Assembly (NCBI GenBank): GCA_022457155.1
Contig: JAJGOT010000113.1
Span: 372,001-436,000 of the forward strand
Direction of reading: 5' to 3'
Origin: Cladopsammia gracilis
Taxonomy: Eukaryota > Cnidaria > Anthozoa > Scleractinia > Dendrophylliidae
Length of the DNA: 64,000 nt
Positions within the stretch are counted from its first letter, which is position 1; each line of letters starts with the position of its first letter. Made by a program: the position numbers and the translations under genes. Positions 43,225 to 54,792 of the stretch are shown here, piece by piece. The notes under the pieces were generated by a model. The model saw only the letters and a list, made by a program, of their open reading frames with translations. It made no database searches and was not told the origin of the DNA.

Positions 43225-43628
43225 TTGAACAAGATGTCGTGCTTTCTTTCGCGATATACATGTAGAGATTCAAGAGGCATTCCGGGGCTCTTTTGCTTGT
43301 TGGAATGCAACGACCCGATAGAAAGCCACCTCGCGTCAATCCACTTGTCGCGAGAGAATATATCCGAAGGGGACCTCATCTTGGCCAGGGTTGGTCTATT
43401 TGATTTGGACGAGTCAGTTGTCGCAAACATGTGGATATGTGCCAAACATAGGCACACTTATGGCAAATTCTGGCGCCCTAGAACATCTTGTCAATACCCT
43501 GCTCACCAAGGACGGGCCGGTAGGAGCCAAAAGGGGCCGGCGAAAAGCCGCTATTCAGTAAATCTGGAGATGGCTAAGGCTATTCATCGTATGTTTGGTG
43601 TTCTTGTTCAAGTGGGAGCAGGTGTGTA
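43225..43628 (+). CDS. Transposase-like protein, exon 1 (Cys/His-rich N-terminus)
   Basis: Encodes CRDSRGIPGLFCLLEC, ENISEGDL, then WICAKHRHTYGKFWRPRTSC with QYPAH. The Cys and His spacing suggests a zinc-binding N-terminal domain. It ends MAKAIHRMFGVLVQVGAG. A GTAGCT donor at 43629 gives the phase needed by exon 2. ATGs at 43225 and 43234 are both possible starts. By memory this N-terminus occurs with the exon-2 domain in multicopy cnidarian proteins; that is inference. Confidence 0.6.
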
Positions 43629-44301
43629 GCTACTTTCTTAAACGCCTTCTCTTGCATACCACCATTAAAACAATAATTATTATTCTTTCTGCCTAAAGTA
43701 GCTCATACCGATGTGGGATTTTTGTCTGTGACAAATTTTTTGGGCAGTCTTGCGCGAAAACGCGAGGGATTTTTTTTTCATACCTTCGTCGACACTTTTA
43801 ACAGTTCTTTTTATTCAGTTGGCCAGGTTAATCGGCATTATGCAATCACCACCAATGTTTGTACGGTTAGTGGCGTTTGTTCCATATAGCACCTTTCTGT
43901 TTTACAGACCCAGTTAAAATAACTAAAACTAAGCCAGGACGAAGTTGCAACAATCTCATGCCCTGTTTTATTTTAATTTTGTTATCTTTTTCAATTAGCT
44001 AGTCTGTTGTAATCGAATTACTTAGTACGTTCGTAATTGAATTATTTTAAACAAGGCTTTGTTCCTTTCTTCCGGTAAACCCTCTCGCACCCCCCCCCCC
44101 CCCCCCCCCCCACCCACCTCACCCTTTATTGCCTATGGACATGCTTATGTACTAAAACGATGGAGAGTCGAAAAATATTTATAGAAAAATATAATGTATT
44201 TAATATATATTTTTTAGTTTTATATAATCACACACTCATTCATGTATCTTGCTTTTACTACGCAGCACCCCTTTCACATACATTGTAAAATAGCAGCAGA
44301 C

Positions 44302-44528
44302 CAGGGCGTACCTAGCGGAGGGTTCCAGGTGTTCCAGAACACCCCTTTTCGAGAAATGACGTTTATTATTCAAATCGAGTGCTCCATGTTTTTAATGACT
44401 ACCTGTGCGATCGAAACGGGAAGTTGGTGTTTTTTTATGTAGTGGAGTTTCAATAGTTTTTCCTCCCAGAACGTGACATGCACATGCGTTCTGAACCTCC
44501 CCTTGCAAAAAAGCTTCGTACGCCCCTG
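44302..44528. mobile_element. MITE-like inverted repeat (CAGGGCGTAC ends)
   Basis: CAGGGCGTACCTAGC at the left and GCTTCGTACGCCCCTG at the right are imperfect inverses, with CAGAC on both flanks. The termini look hAT-like, but an 8-base duplication is not seen, so the class is uncertain. Confidence 0.45.
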
Positions 44529-45024
44529 CAGACTGTTTTAGAAATTTAAGTACTTTCTTTTTAAAACAATACAGTTATTTGCAACAACTGCCGCAACCAA
44601 CACAATGCTTCTGTGAAGGAAATGCCTTGGGTGTTACACTCATCTTCGGAAAAGAATCAATGGAAAAGTCCAATCGAGCGAGGTGGGTATGTTACAAAAT
44701 ATTTACAAGGTTATATAGATAAAGATAAAATCGGAAAAATCCAGGGAATAGAGAGCGAAGGAAACATGTTGCCGCGGCAGGAAGAAGAAACAACTCGCAA
44801 GCGTTAGTAAGGAGCGTTGCGTGCACTTTCTCCCCAATCTTTTCTCCTTTTTTCCACTCCCAAATTTCATATGCAGCGCTCTCGGCTCAGTATCTGAACA
44901 TGAAAAACGGGGTATAAAACCGATCGTTGCGTGCACAATGTAGTACCAACTACACAGCAGTATTTTGATAATGGAATGAAAACAACAATTGTGACCATTA
45001 TCTCAGATATCATATAAGGGTTCC

Positions 45025-45028
<4 letters not shown>

Positions 45029-45060
<32 letters not shown>
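45029..45060. repeat. TA microsatellite
   Basis: About sixteen TA units in the presumed intron. Confidence 0.85.
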
Positions 45061-45064
<4 letters not shown>

Positions 45065-45364
45065 ATTACTAACGAGAAGGGACCGTGGAACTTCCACGGT
45101 AAGATTATTTTTTAAATTATTATCTATATAATAATACGCGTGTTGATTGGTAACATACTACTTTCCCAGGTCTTCCTCGAATTTCGTATTCCAAGATGAT
45201 GTCCAAACATTTCGCGATTAAATTATATACTCAGCGATCGCTCCGCGAGAAAAAAAGTAGGTTAGAACTAAAGGGTGGGGAATGGAGGGCTTGCTCGCAG
45301 GCTAGGTGAGCCTGTCAATGGCTTTTCTTAATGTCAGCTCAAATTTAACATTTTTTATTTCAAG

Positions 45365-48364
45365 GTCTTGCAAAGAAGCTGCATCAGCTCAGCTCGCTGC
45401 TTCAGTGTACTCACCCGTTACACCCCGTGTTTTAAGGCGTGGCTGCAGTACTGATGAATCGTGGACGCTTTCAGCTCTGCCCGCATTTGACAACAGCAAC
45501 GACGTAACGCAGGACTTTGGATTGACTCGAGAAAAAGCTGAAGATCCAGTACAAGTTTTTAATGCATGCATCAACAGCCTTGCTGATGCTATAAGAAAGC
45601 CTAGGATTGATCCTCTAGAATCGCAGGTAGTGTGTTTGGAAAACTGCTCCAATTCTGAAAGATCAGCAGTTGTCAAGAAAACGGAAGAAGTGTGCCAGCT
45701 TATGTGTGATGTAATTGCACCTCGTGATGGAGATCAATTGTTCCAATCAGTTGTCAATCAGTACCAATCTAAGGCTGCAGCTGGTGGTGTTGGCCTGCAA
45801 GTCCTTGTAGCGGCGTATCAGAATGCACCCTCTAAATGTCTTAAAACGCAAATTCTGAGTATTTACGCCAATAGATTTACAACAAAAGAGCTCAAGCACA
45901 TCCATAAGCCCTTTGAAGATCTCTCTGATCGACAAATAAAGAAGGCAAGGGCTCAAGCAAAGACAGATGGTCCCGGCGTACCTGTTGAAAGAATACCGCA
46001 ACACAGGATCCGCGTCGACCAACGCCAACTAGACCATTTCCTAGAGTTTACAACGCGGCCATATTACTACCAAGACGTAGCTTATGGTAGTCGCACGCTT
46101 AAACTTGAGAGTGGCGAAGAACTTGTCATGCCAAATGTCGTTCGCACAGTAGCCAGGTGCACTGTTATTAACCAATACCTTGAGCATTGCAAGGAAACTG
46201 AATTTCAACCGATAAATCGATCTACCATGTGGCGAGTACTTGATGTTCAAGAAGCCTCCCAGAGGAAATCATTGCGAGGCCTAGATAATACAGCCGCTGA
46301 CGGTGCCGATGGTTTTGAGGAGTTGCTGAGAATCGTAGAAGAGCTAGAGCGTGTGGGAGCAGATAAGGATTGGTGTGAACAATCCCGAAAGAAGCTTCGC
46401 GAAGGCAAGTTATACCTCAAAACTAAATACCGTGACCACTGTAAAGAGGATGGTAGCTGCTGCCCTGATCACTGTAGGGCATTTGCATTGAGTGATGTCA
46501 GTGATACTGCATATCAAGAAACATGTGGCCATAACCATGACATGGCGTGTAGGGACTGCGAAAACCTGAAAGGTGTTTTGCAAGATGTAGAAAGTGCCAT
46601 TCCTAAGTACGAGACACAATTAGGTAAAGATCACGCAGACGATCTCAAGTATGAAGCAACGGGTGCAGCCTCTAAAGTTTTTGAATGGAAAGCGCATGTT
46701 CTGCGAGCTCAGAACCAAGATCAAGTTAAGCAGCAAGTTCTTAACTCCCTAAAGGAAGACGAAGCATTCATAGTAGTTGATTGGGCGATGAAATTCACGG
46801 CTATGAAGTTTCGGGAGAAACAAGCAGAATGGTTTGCTAAGAGGGGTATCAATTGGCATGTAAGCAGTGTCATTGTAAGACGAGAAGAAAGCCTCGAGGT
46901 AACATGCTACGTTCACCTCCTTACCAGCTGCCGACAAGACTGGTATGCAGTGTTGTCTATCCTGGAAAACCTTCTGTCTACCATCAAGTCTCGAAATCCG
47001 AGGATAAAAAGGGCCTACATAAGATCTGATGAGGCGGGATGTTATCACAACAGCAAGCTTGTATCATCACTTCAAGAGCTTGGGAACCGCCAGGAGATAA
47101 ATATCGTCAGATACGACCACTCTGAGCCTCAGTCAGGGAAGGATGTATGTGACAGGATCTTGTGTCCCATGAAGGCATCATTCAGAAGATATTGCAACGA
47201 AGGTCACGACGTCGTCTCCGCTCAAGACATGCGTACTGCCTTGAAAGAAAGACCAGTTAAGGGGACGACAGCGATGGTATGCAGTGTACAGGAGCAGTTC
47301 ACGACGCTAGAGATAAGCAAGATTCCTAACTACAGCAACCTGCATAACTACGAGTTTTCTCAAGACGGCTTAAAAGTTTGGAAAGCCTTCAATATCGGCG
47401 CAGGGAGTTTATTTCATGGAATGATGTTATAAGCTGTCCTCAGAGCAAAACAGATCTTACGGAGGAGATTCCATTCTTCCCAACTATCGCTCGACAGTTT
47501 GGATTAAAAGAGCAAAACAAAGCTGGTGTCAGAAAGGATAAGCTCTACGAATGTCCTGAAACTAGCTGCACTGAGGAGTTTGAAGGTCAGTCAGACCTTG
47601 ACCTCCACATGAATTTATTTGAGCACCATTCAATGTCGCAGCCTGTGAAGGAGAGTCTCTTTGACAAAATAAGGAGAGACTGGGTCGATCACTTTCAGAC
47701 ATTGAAATTGCAAGATGAAACGACCGGAGCAGCAGTAGCAGAGACAGAATTACTGACAAATACTTCACAATTAAAGATGGGATGGGCACTTCACAAGAAA
47801 CGCGGAAGTGCAAGGTTTTCTGAAAAGGTCCGAGAATACTTGATCAAGAAGTTTAACATCGGACAAAACACTGGTAGAAAAGAAGATCCAGCACAGGTTG
47901 CAAAGGATATGCGAACTGCTTCCACGATAGACGGCGAAAAAATGTTCGATAGAACGGACTGGCTCTCGAAGTGTCAGATTCAAGGTTTCTTTTCAAGATT
48001 ATCAGCAAACATTAAACGTGGGCACCAGACATGCATAGAGACTAAAGAAAGAGAAAGTGAATCCTCGGACACAGAAGAAGACGAAGATTTGGTAGAGGAG
48101 TACGCCTGCGATGCAGACGAGGAACGCTTGACAGAAACAAAGAATGCCGTTTTGGGGAAAATAGGCCTGGCCCACCCAATCTTATACGATGTTTACGATT
48201 TGTGCAAGTTTGCAAGGGAGGGCAAGCTCCCAACTTTCAAGGTTAAGATGCTTAGAGAAATGTGTGCATATTTCGATATCCCATTCAAATCCAGAGATGC
48301 AAAGGCAGTTCTTGTGTCAAAAGTGGAGGACTTGATTGTAGGATGTAGTTGTAATACCTCATAG
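45365..48364 (+). pseudogene. Transposase-like protein, exon 2 (RNase H-like core, C2H2 finger, SAP-like end), one frameshift
   Basis: The first frame runs to 47432 and the second from about 47400 to 48364. They meet near 47400-47410, where GLKVWKAFNIGAG should pass to REFISWNDV; a one-base indel there explains the break. The core has DWAMKF (Asp at 46779), RSDEAGCYH (Asp at 47028) and HSEPQSGKDVCDR (Glu at 47123, Asp at 47142), spaced like a DDE/D-type RNase H fold. Beyond the break come a C2H2 finger (CPETSCTEEFEGQSDLDLHM), an acidic stretch and a SAP-like LREMCAYFDIPFKSRDAKAV helix pair. The central placement between 815-bp TIRs argues for transposase. The ATG at 45306 lies in the presumed intron. 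The break could be a sequencing error. Confidence 0.7.
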
Positions 48365-49627
48365 CAGTGACATTTAAATACGCTGCCGATTAAACGTGGA
48401 CAGGTAATTGCAAATGCTCATTAAACATTGTTCTGGCGCGTTCTCAAACCCAGCCGGGCTCTGTTTTGGTTATGGTTATGGTTCTATGGTTTGGTTTTGC
48501 GCGATCAAGAAAACCAAAGGCTTTTGGGTCGAGAATTACTGGTGATTGTTTTCAGGAGTTTTAAGGACGCGATTATGTAACAACGGTACCTGTCAACGTT
48601 TCAACTAGCAGCGTCCGTATTTCTTGTGAAAATTCAAATAGCCGGACGGATTCCTGGAACATGCGCAGATAACATTTCCGGCATCTTCTAGCGACGTTTG
48701 TCAATTTTTTTTTTTACCAAAAAGGCTGCACCTAGCTTAAACAGACCCACGTTTCCATCAGAAATCCGAATATGAAAAAATAGAAGAAATAACACGGTAT
48801 TGGTAGGAGGATGGTAGAATTGCTTACAAACGAAAGCAAAGCTAGGAAAAGCATTTCATTTGCTTTAGAGTCGCGCTTTCCAGGCACTGTTTGTTGACAT
48901 TTGATCGTGTTGTATTAGCAAGAAAGCACAATTCAGTTTTTGGGCGTCTTTGAAATACTGCCAAGCTTCAATCGGCAATGCGCGCGCAACAAGAGTAGAC
49001 AGTACGTACACGCTATCACGGTTTAGTATTATAAGGTACGATATTGTTGACGCATGCACTGCGCAGAGATAAATGTTATTTTAAGAACAAGTTCCGTAGA
49101 ACAGAAAAAAAAAGCCAACGGCCTTAACGATCGAGGCCCTAGGAGTGGACCATTCGAACTCTTGGGGAACTAAGGCTGTTGTCCGTAAGTCGGCACGATT
49201 ACTTTCTCTTTTTCCTTCCTGGTGCCTGTAATATAATCACTGCAGTTTATTTTTTTATTTGCCAGTTGCCAAATAAAAGAAGTTGGTCTTGTGTGAATTT
49301 GTCTTGAGAATATTTATGCAAATGAGCTCAGATCTGGGACCCAGCAGTTACAATTATATAACAAGGAAAACAAACAAACTTCTTATATAACAAACTATGT
49401 AAAAATTTGTTTAAAAAACATCTTATGAAAAGGCTATATTCAATATTAGCTTCGAATGTATTTTCGTTACACTCTGTAACACTGATTGTAGTTACAAAGT
49501 CACGAAATGCCGATTTTCAATGTACAACTGCAACGTCCATGGCTAATCACAAAGCTGTATAAGTTTTTTTAACACCTAAAATCCCCTCAAATCTTAGGTA
49601 GCACATATCCTTGTTTTTTTAAATCTG
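48365..49627. other. Transposon 3' region, non-coding
   Basis: About 1.26 kb between the gene end and the right TIR, with no supported ORF or signal that I can place. Confidence 0.4.
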
Positions 49628-50447
49628 CAATAAAAAAAGTTAATTGACAAGCTACGTTTGGTAGACGATCAATTTGCGTGACATTCAGATTGTTCGCCAC
49701 ACATTTTCCCAAAGCACCCAACTTTAAACTGAAAAATTTGCTCAATTTTTGTACTTTAACGCTTTTAAAGTTATATTTATGTTCATTCCTGTATTCACGA
49801 CTAAGAATGATGAAAACTGAAAGTAAACAACGGCTTTGTATAATACAATCTGAATTTGCTCAACAACCTAATTTGCATAAATGGTGCGTGACAAAATTTG
49901 AAAAAGTACCAAAAGTTCGAAGTCGCTATGCAAAAGGAAAGCAAAAAGCGCAAGGTATTTTAATATTTCTATGCTTCCAAACATCTCTTTAGTAGAACTG
50001 ACTATGAATTCAGAGTAGTCCGGTCTGGACTTGCGAAATAGATGCGAGCAAAGAAAGGGCACTTTCGCATGTTTTCAAAAAGGGCTCAAACGAGTGCTAA
50101 TGTATTAAGTTTTTTAAACCTGTAGATCAAAGCATATTAAAATTTACATGCGATTCACACCATTGATAGACCACTTAACTTAAAAGTAATTATGGTTTTT
50201 TCTCGCATGTGGTGGTTTTCGAGCAGCGAGCTCGTCAACTTGTGCAATTTTCGATAGTGACAACATGCAAATTAAGGCCTTTTGTCGCTTTGAGTGTTAT
50301 GAGCTCTAAAAAATATATTTTAACGTATTTCCAAAAACCAAAGTCGTTTCATTTACTAATGACCCAAGATAGTTTACTGGGCAAAGTTTGAGGGGAAACT
50401 TTTTTCCGACCCGAAATGCAGTGGACCGCTTTTACAGACACTGCCTC
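49628..50447 (-). repeat. Right terminal inverted repeat (~820 bp)
   Basis: Inverted copy of 41970-42783 with few differences; the same 60- and 64-codon chance ORFs appear in both arms. Confidence 0.9.
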
Positions 50448-50547
50448 TTAATTCTTGTGCTTCCAACCTTTCACCTTAGTTAAGTTTCACGTTAGTTAAG
50501 CCTTGTTTAAAGTCCTTCGCTGTTAGGCTTGGCCCATCTATATATTA

Positions 50548-51444
50548 AATAAAGCAAAACAAATAACATTAATACACATGTAAAATGCAACACCTGACAT
50601 GTAACGTCACCAAAGAACAATTACGCGCCGGTTTTATTTTAACTAATTATCAAATGTTATAGACATGTGTGTAGTAAATTACCGACCATCTTTTTCCGAG
50701 TGATAAGCGTGAGAATTTTGTTGTGGGAGTGCCAGGATTTCCAAAGGCAACCCGATCTATTCCAAAGATGTTCGAAGTTGTATTTTTATGAACAGTTAAG
50801 GCTGATAGCTCAAATCTGTAAGTCAGGCATGAGAGATTGCTCCATAGGCGCGAGACTCACGCCAAAGGCATAAGACTTGGCAGGAACATGTAAAGATCTT
50901 TATTATTATTAACAACTTCCAACCCACAGACAAACGTGTGAGTTAACAAATCAATAACGGTAATAATATCATACATGTATAGTGTAGTCACTCTTACCGT
51001 GGGTCTGGCGAGTTTTGTGGGGGAACCGGGACAGAAAATCCATCTACTGGTAAATAAACAGAAATAACAAGTATAAGCACGCCTGCTAAAATACCTGTAC
51101 ATGTAGTTATTGTTAGCATTGTTTGCAAACATACAACAGTATTATTGTACGTACAGTGTAGGAGTAGTGAAGGTAAATTCAAGACTTTGTAAAACAGTAA
51201 GTCTTGTAGGATATTTTGCTGGGAACCCAAGCATTTTGTATGTTTTTAATAAAATATGAGACTGAGCCCAAGACCTCAGGTATATTAAGGCCTGGGTCAC
51301 TTACGGTACATCCAAAAATTAAGGGGGGTTGGCTATCTCATGCAAAAGTTGATTTTGATATGAAGATGTCCAGAAACGGTCACGCAACTGATTAAAGTAT
51401 CAAATTTCTATGTTTTTCTTTATGCTAAGTGCAGGAGAACTTAA
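50548..51444. other. No firm gene; possible exon-like segment
   Basis: A minus-strand segment near 51050-50998 (GFSVPVPPQNSPDPR followed by GTAAGA) could be an N-terminal exon, perhaps of the CYB5R4-like gene. No b5-domain exons lie between, so this is weak. Confidence 0.25.
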
Positions 51445-51626
51445 GGTGGCTCCCAACAGTTTCCAGCACTTTCCAAGACTTTGATTTTGATGGGTCATTA
51501 AAACCACTCTTTCTCAGTTGATGACTCAGTGAACCCCATTTTTTATTGTCGAATTTTGATCAGTAGGATAAGATGCAACTTTTGGCAAATTTTAAAAAAA
51601 TTCTGTAGGTGGAGTTCCGAGCCACC
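51445..51626. mobile_element. TTAA MITE (GGTGGCTC ends), short
   Basis: GGTGGCTCCCAAC and its near-inverse GTTCCGAGCCACC are flanked by TTAA at 51441-51444 and 51627-51630. Kolobok-like non-autonomous element by ends and target. Confidence 0.75.
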
Positions 51627-52943
51627 TTAAATTGTCGAAAATTGAGCGGTACAGTAATTAATTTACTTGTGAAAAGCTCATTTACGCATTGGTGTCCGTT
51701 TATTAATTATTAACTACAAATTCTAATTTTAAAACTTCACTAAATCTTCAATATTTCTTATTTACTTTAATTTTACCAATCCTTCTAGAAAAACTATCTC
51801 CTCCCCAACATACCCAAAAATCACCCAAAAATTCACAAAACACCCTACAGCATAGCTTCACGGGATGAGCATAGAGTTTTTGGATTGCTTGAAACGTGAA
51901 CGAGATATTTCCATTAAAGCCATGTCAAGTCGCGGGAAAATGGAGTCTAGGTGAAGTCCCACCCAAAATGCAGTGCGCGCCTTGATCACTTGCTACGCTG
52001 AATTGCATGTTAAACGAAATTTACGCTTGAATGCGTGCAACCAATCAGATCACGCGTATGAACAATGGAGCATTTCAAAACAAAAACAAACGACCGCAAC
52101 GTCTTTTGGGTGAAGGTAGGCCTTTAAGATCCTTTAAGGTCGCGGTGGACAGGTTCCGCTCATCAGTATGCATTTATGAAAAGAGTATGCACGAAGTGCG
52201 ACGGCTGATACCGAAAATGCGCGAAATATTCACGAACGGGCTCTGTAATGTTTCTGCATCAATAATTGCACGTGCAAAGCATGTCAACGCTTTGTTCTTT
52301 CTGCATGAAGTGTTGACAAAAGCCCGTGGATTAAAATTAGTAAAATTACCATATATATTTTTTGCATTCGTGTTTGCTCGGGAAGCCTTTGGAAGCGTAA
52401 AAACAAGCAATTTTGTGTCCAAGAATTCAGCGCGGATAGAGAATTTCATGAGTTGACACTGCAGGGAGGTAAACTAGCTGTATTGTAGATTGTCATATCT
52501 GACTCAAAATTTTTAAATAGGCTTTCAAAGGGAAGATATGAGGCTTCAAATTCTAACATGGACAATTTTACTCGTTTAAAAGCTAATAACTTTTAATTAA
52601 AGTTGAAATCAAAAAATCGGAGTCAGATATGACACAATAGGCGTTTTGACGGATCAGTGAGTGGCGAAATCAACTTGCTTTGTGTTCTTCTCGAGGAGCA
52701 AACTTGGACACAAAACCACGTTTTAAAACAAACTAACTTTAGTGGCTTATAGCATTGACGCAAAGCGCGATCCCTTCAATAAAAAATAATCCTTATGCAC
52801 TTCCATTGTTCGCCAATATCTCTGTAAAATGTTAGCGAAATCGGCTTTCAAACGTTCACGATATAACGTTTTTTAAAGTGACACCCCTGCTAAAATTTTG
52901 CCTTATGAATTTATTCATGGCCAGGTATCCCTCGCGACCTTAA
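51627..52943. other. No supported gene
   Basis: A 141-codon ORF at 52031-52456 has no recognised domain and is matched by an equally open frame on the other strand, so I do not call it. Confidence 0.4.
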
Positions 52944-54120
52944 GGTGGCTCCGTTGTAATTTCAGATGCACTCGTCTATGACAAACTTTGTCTCATAACT
53001 TTTCCGGCCCTAAAGCGATGCTTCTAACTTTGCGAAAACTTACAGCTATTCTCTAGCAATAATATGATAGAATTCGATTTTAATAGGAAAAATATATGTA
53101 GTGATAATCAGGCTTAAATTAACCCCACTTTTTTTAACAAAATCCACCCTGTGAAAAATTTTGCTGTTATATTTGTGTTAAATTTCTGGAATCGGCTTAC
53201 ATTGACTTAGTACATACCCTTACCAAGTTTCAGCAAAATCGTTGGAGCAGAAATGCGGAAGAATTAACGCCATCAAAACTTAGCCCGAAAATTCTCTTAA
53301 AATTTTAAATAGTTTATGCTCTATGACTAAACAATCTACGAACTCAAATTTCTGGGAGAAGCCTTCCCAGTGCTTGGTAAATCTGAATTATAAGCCGATT
53401 GCAAATCGTGCGAACCGTTAAAAAGTATTCACTAGTTCTGTAAATATTATAAAATGCTCCAAAACCTGCTCAAATCTCCAATGCTGCATTTTCCGTCATT
53501 TTTCGAAAATTATCCTGCAGTTTGGTGTCAAACTGCTTCCACGCGATTTTCAAGGTACTGCAATACTTTTACATCGATCGTTTTTTGCTTAGGAGGGCTT
53601 GCATTTGGAGAAATAGTTGTTTTTTATAAGCTGCTCCGCATCTGAGCTCAGGCGAAGCTGACAAGCAGTTTTCAGAGTTTTCTTTATGAAAACGAAATGA
53701 GCACGTGTGGAATTTATTCTAAGAATTAGCACCTTTATAAGGGGGGCGAACGAAATATGCGTGCTAGTTATCCCAGGATGGGAGGGAGCATGTACGCTCC
53801 ATTAGAAGTTTCCAAGGGGTGCAATGTTTTTAAATGCGGGGACGTAGGCCCCCCTAACTAAGGTGCGAATTCTTAGAACAAATTCAACACGTGCTCATTT
53901 CGTATTCATAAACAAAACTCTGAAAACTGCTTGTCAGCTTCGCCTGAGCTCGGATGCGGAGTAACTTATAATCCCAACAACTATTTCTCCAATTGCATAT
54001 TATTGCTAAATAATAGCTGTAAGTTATCGCAAAGTTTTAGAAGCATCGCTTTAGAGCCGGAAAAGTTAAGAAACAAAGTTTGTCATAGACGAGTGCGCCC
54101 GAAATAACAACGGAGCCACC
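52944..54120. mobile_element. TTAA foldback element (GGTGGCTCCG ends)
   Basis: TTAA lies at 52940-52943 and 54121-54124. The left arm 52944-53066 pairs with 53998-54120, and pairing resumes at 53603-53740 against about 53868-53997. The left arm therefore has some 520 extra bases (53067-53602) relative to the right. No transposase is seen; the ends match the short element at 51445, so both may be moved by one Kolobok-like enzyme. Confidence 0.75.
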
Positions 54121-54792
54121 TTAACGAACCAAGGAGACATTGGATGACATTGGATGGCTTTCAACTATCTGCTTACAACTAGTACTACGATTCATCTGCC
54201 TGACTTCATATTGGCTGCTTTATATCCATTTTCTTTTATCTAGTTCAAAAGACCAACTTGATAGGTTTATTACATGAATTGTGGACAGTTTAATACGTTG
54301 GGTACGCAGATGATTCCTTGATTTTGTCGGCCCGATATCTAAACTTTGTAATTAAACCGGTCGAGTCTTATTTCCTTAAAGTCACATTTTAATTTGCAGG
54401 AAACAGAAAATTAATTAGCGTCTTTTTCAGTCGTTTTTCGAATTGACAGAGTTACAAGACCAATTGTGTTTAGTTGGTGAGCGCGTTTCTAGAAAAATCT
54501 GTACGCTTGTTGCAAACAGTGCAATGCTCTACTGCGCATAAAAGCGGCCCGCGTGTTGATTAAAAAAATAAATCAAGCTCCTGCAAGGGAACTCGTGAAT
54601 ACGACATGCTCTATATATTGCTGGCTCATATTTTAGCTACCCTTTACTACAAAAAGGTGTCGAAATGTAGTCAAATACATTAAAGAATATACCAATCAAA
54701 GGTCAAATCGAACTGTTGCTGCAACTGGTCGTGTCCTGTGTAATAAGTTAGGTACGCAGATGATTCCTTGATATTGTCGGCCCTATTTCTAA

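Larger units (their letters stand above)
43629..45364 (+). other. Presumed intron of the transposon gene
   Basis: About 1.7 kb without a supported ORF. It contains a C-run (44092-44110), a MITE-like inverted repeat (44302-44528) and a TA microsatellite (45029-45060). An acceptor TTTATTTCAAG ends at 45364. Confidence 0.5.
41970..50447 (+). mobile_element. 8478-bp TTAA-specific DNA transposon with ~815-bp TIRs
   Basis: Ends GAGGCAGTGTCTGTAAAAGC at 41970 and its inverse at 50447 are flanked by TTAA at 41966-41969 and 50448-50451. The related repeat at 60346-60360 reads AATC-TTAA-TTCTTG with no insertion, which is the empty site. A two-exon gene fills the centre on the plus strand. TTAA is used by piggyBac, Kolobok and Sola3 elements; the encoded protein does not look like a piggyBac transposase, and I do not assign a superfamily. 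Near-identical TIRs suggest recent insertion. Confidence 0.9.
40722..50547 (-). mobile_element. Helitron2/Helentron-like repeat, copy 2, with two later insertions
   Basis: Left end TAGCGGAGC at 40722 and right end CATCTATATATTA at 50547 match the other copies. The host copy is 40722-41969 plus 50448-50547; a SINE (41088-41233) and the 8.5-kb TTAA transposon (41970-50447) sit in it. Side by side with the copy at 58373, its own length would be about 1.2 kb. The left end lies only 25 bases upstream of the broken CYB5R4-like exon. Confidence 0.55.

Noticed and set aside
45306..45364. ATG at 45306 as the true start of the transposase-like gene
   Set aside because: An acceptor-like TTTATTTCAAG ends at 45364, and an upstream exon with a matching Cys/His-rich N-terminus and fitting phase lies at 43225-43628.
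45306..48364. Two separate genes for the overlapping frames
   Set aside because: Motifs continue across the overlap without loss; a single-base shift explains the break better than two genes.
42025..50391. Duplicated small genes (identical 60-codon ORFs at 42025-42207 and 50209-50391, and the 64-codon pair)
   Set aside because: They lie within the two terminal inverted repeats of the transposon and appear twice only because the arms are copies; there is no domain or start context.
50998..51050. First exon of the CYB5R4-like gene
   Set aside because: The peptide could fit an N-terminus, but no b5-domain exons occur between it and 40696, so it is not called.
52031..52456. 141-codon plus-strand ORF as a host gene
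   Set aside because: No recognised domain, an almost equally long antisense frame, and location between transposons; left as unassigned.
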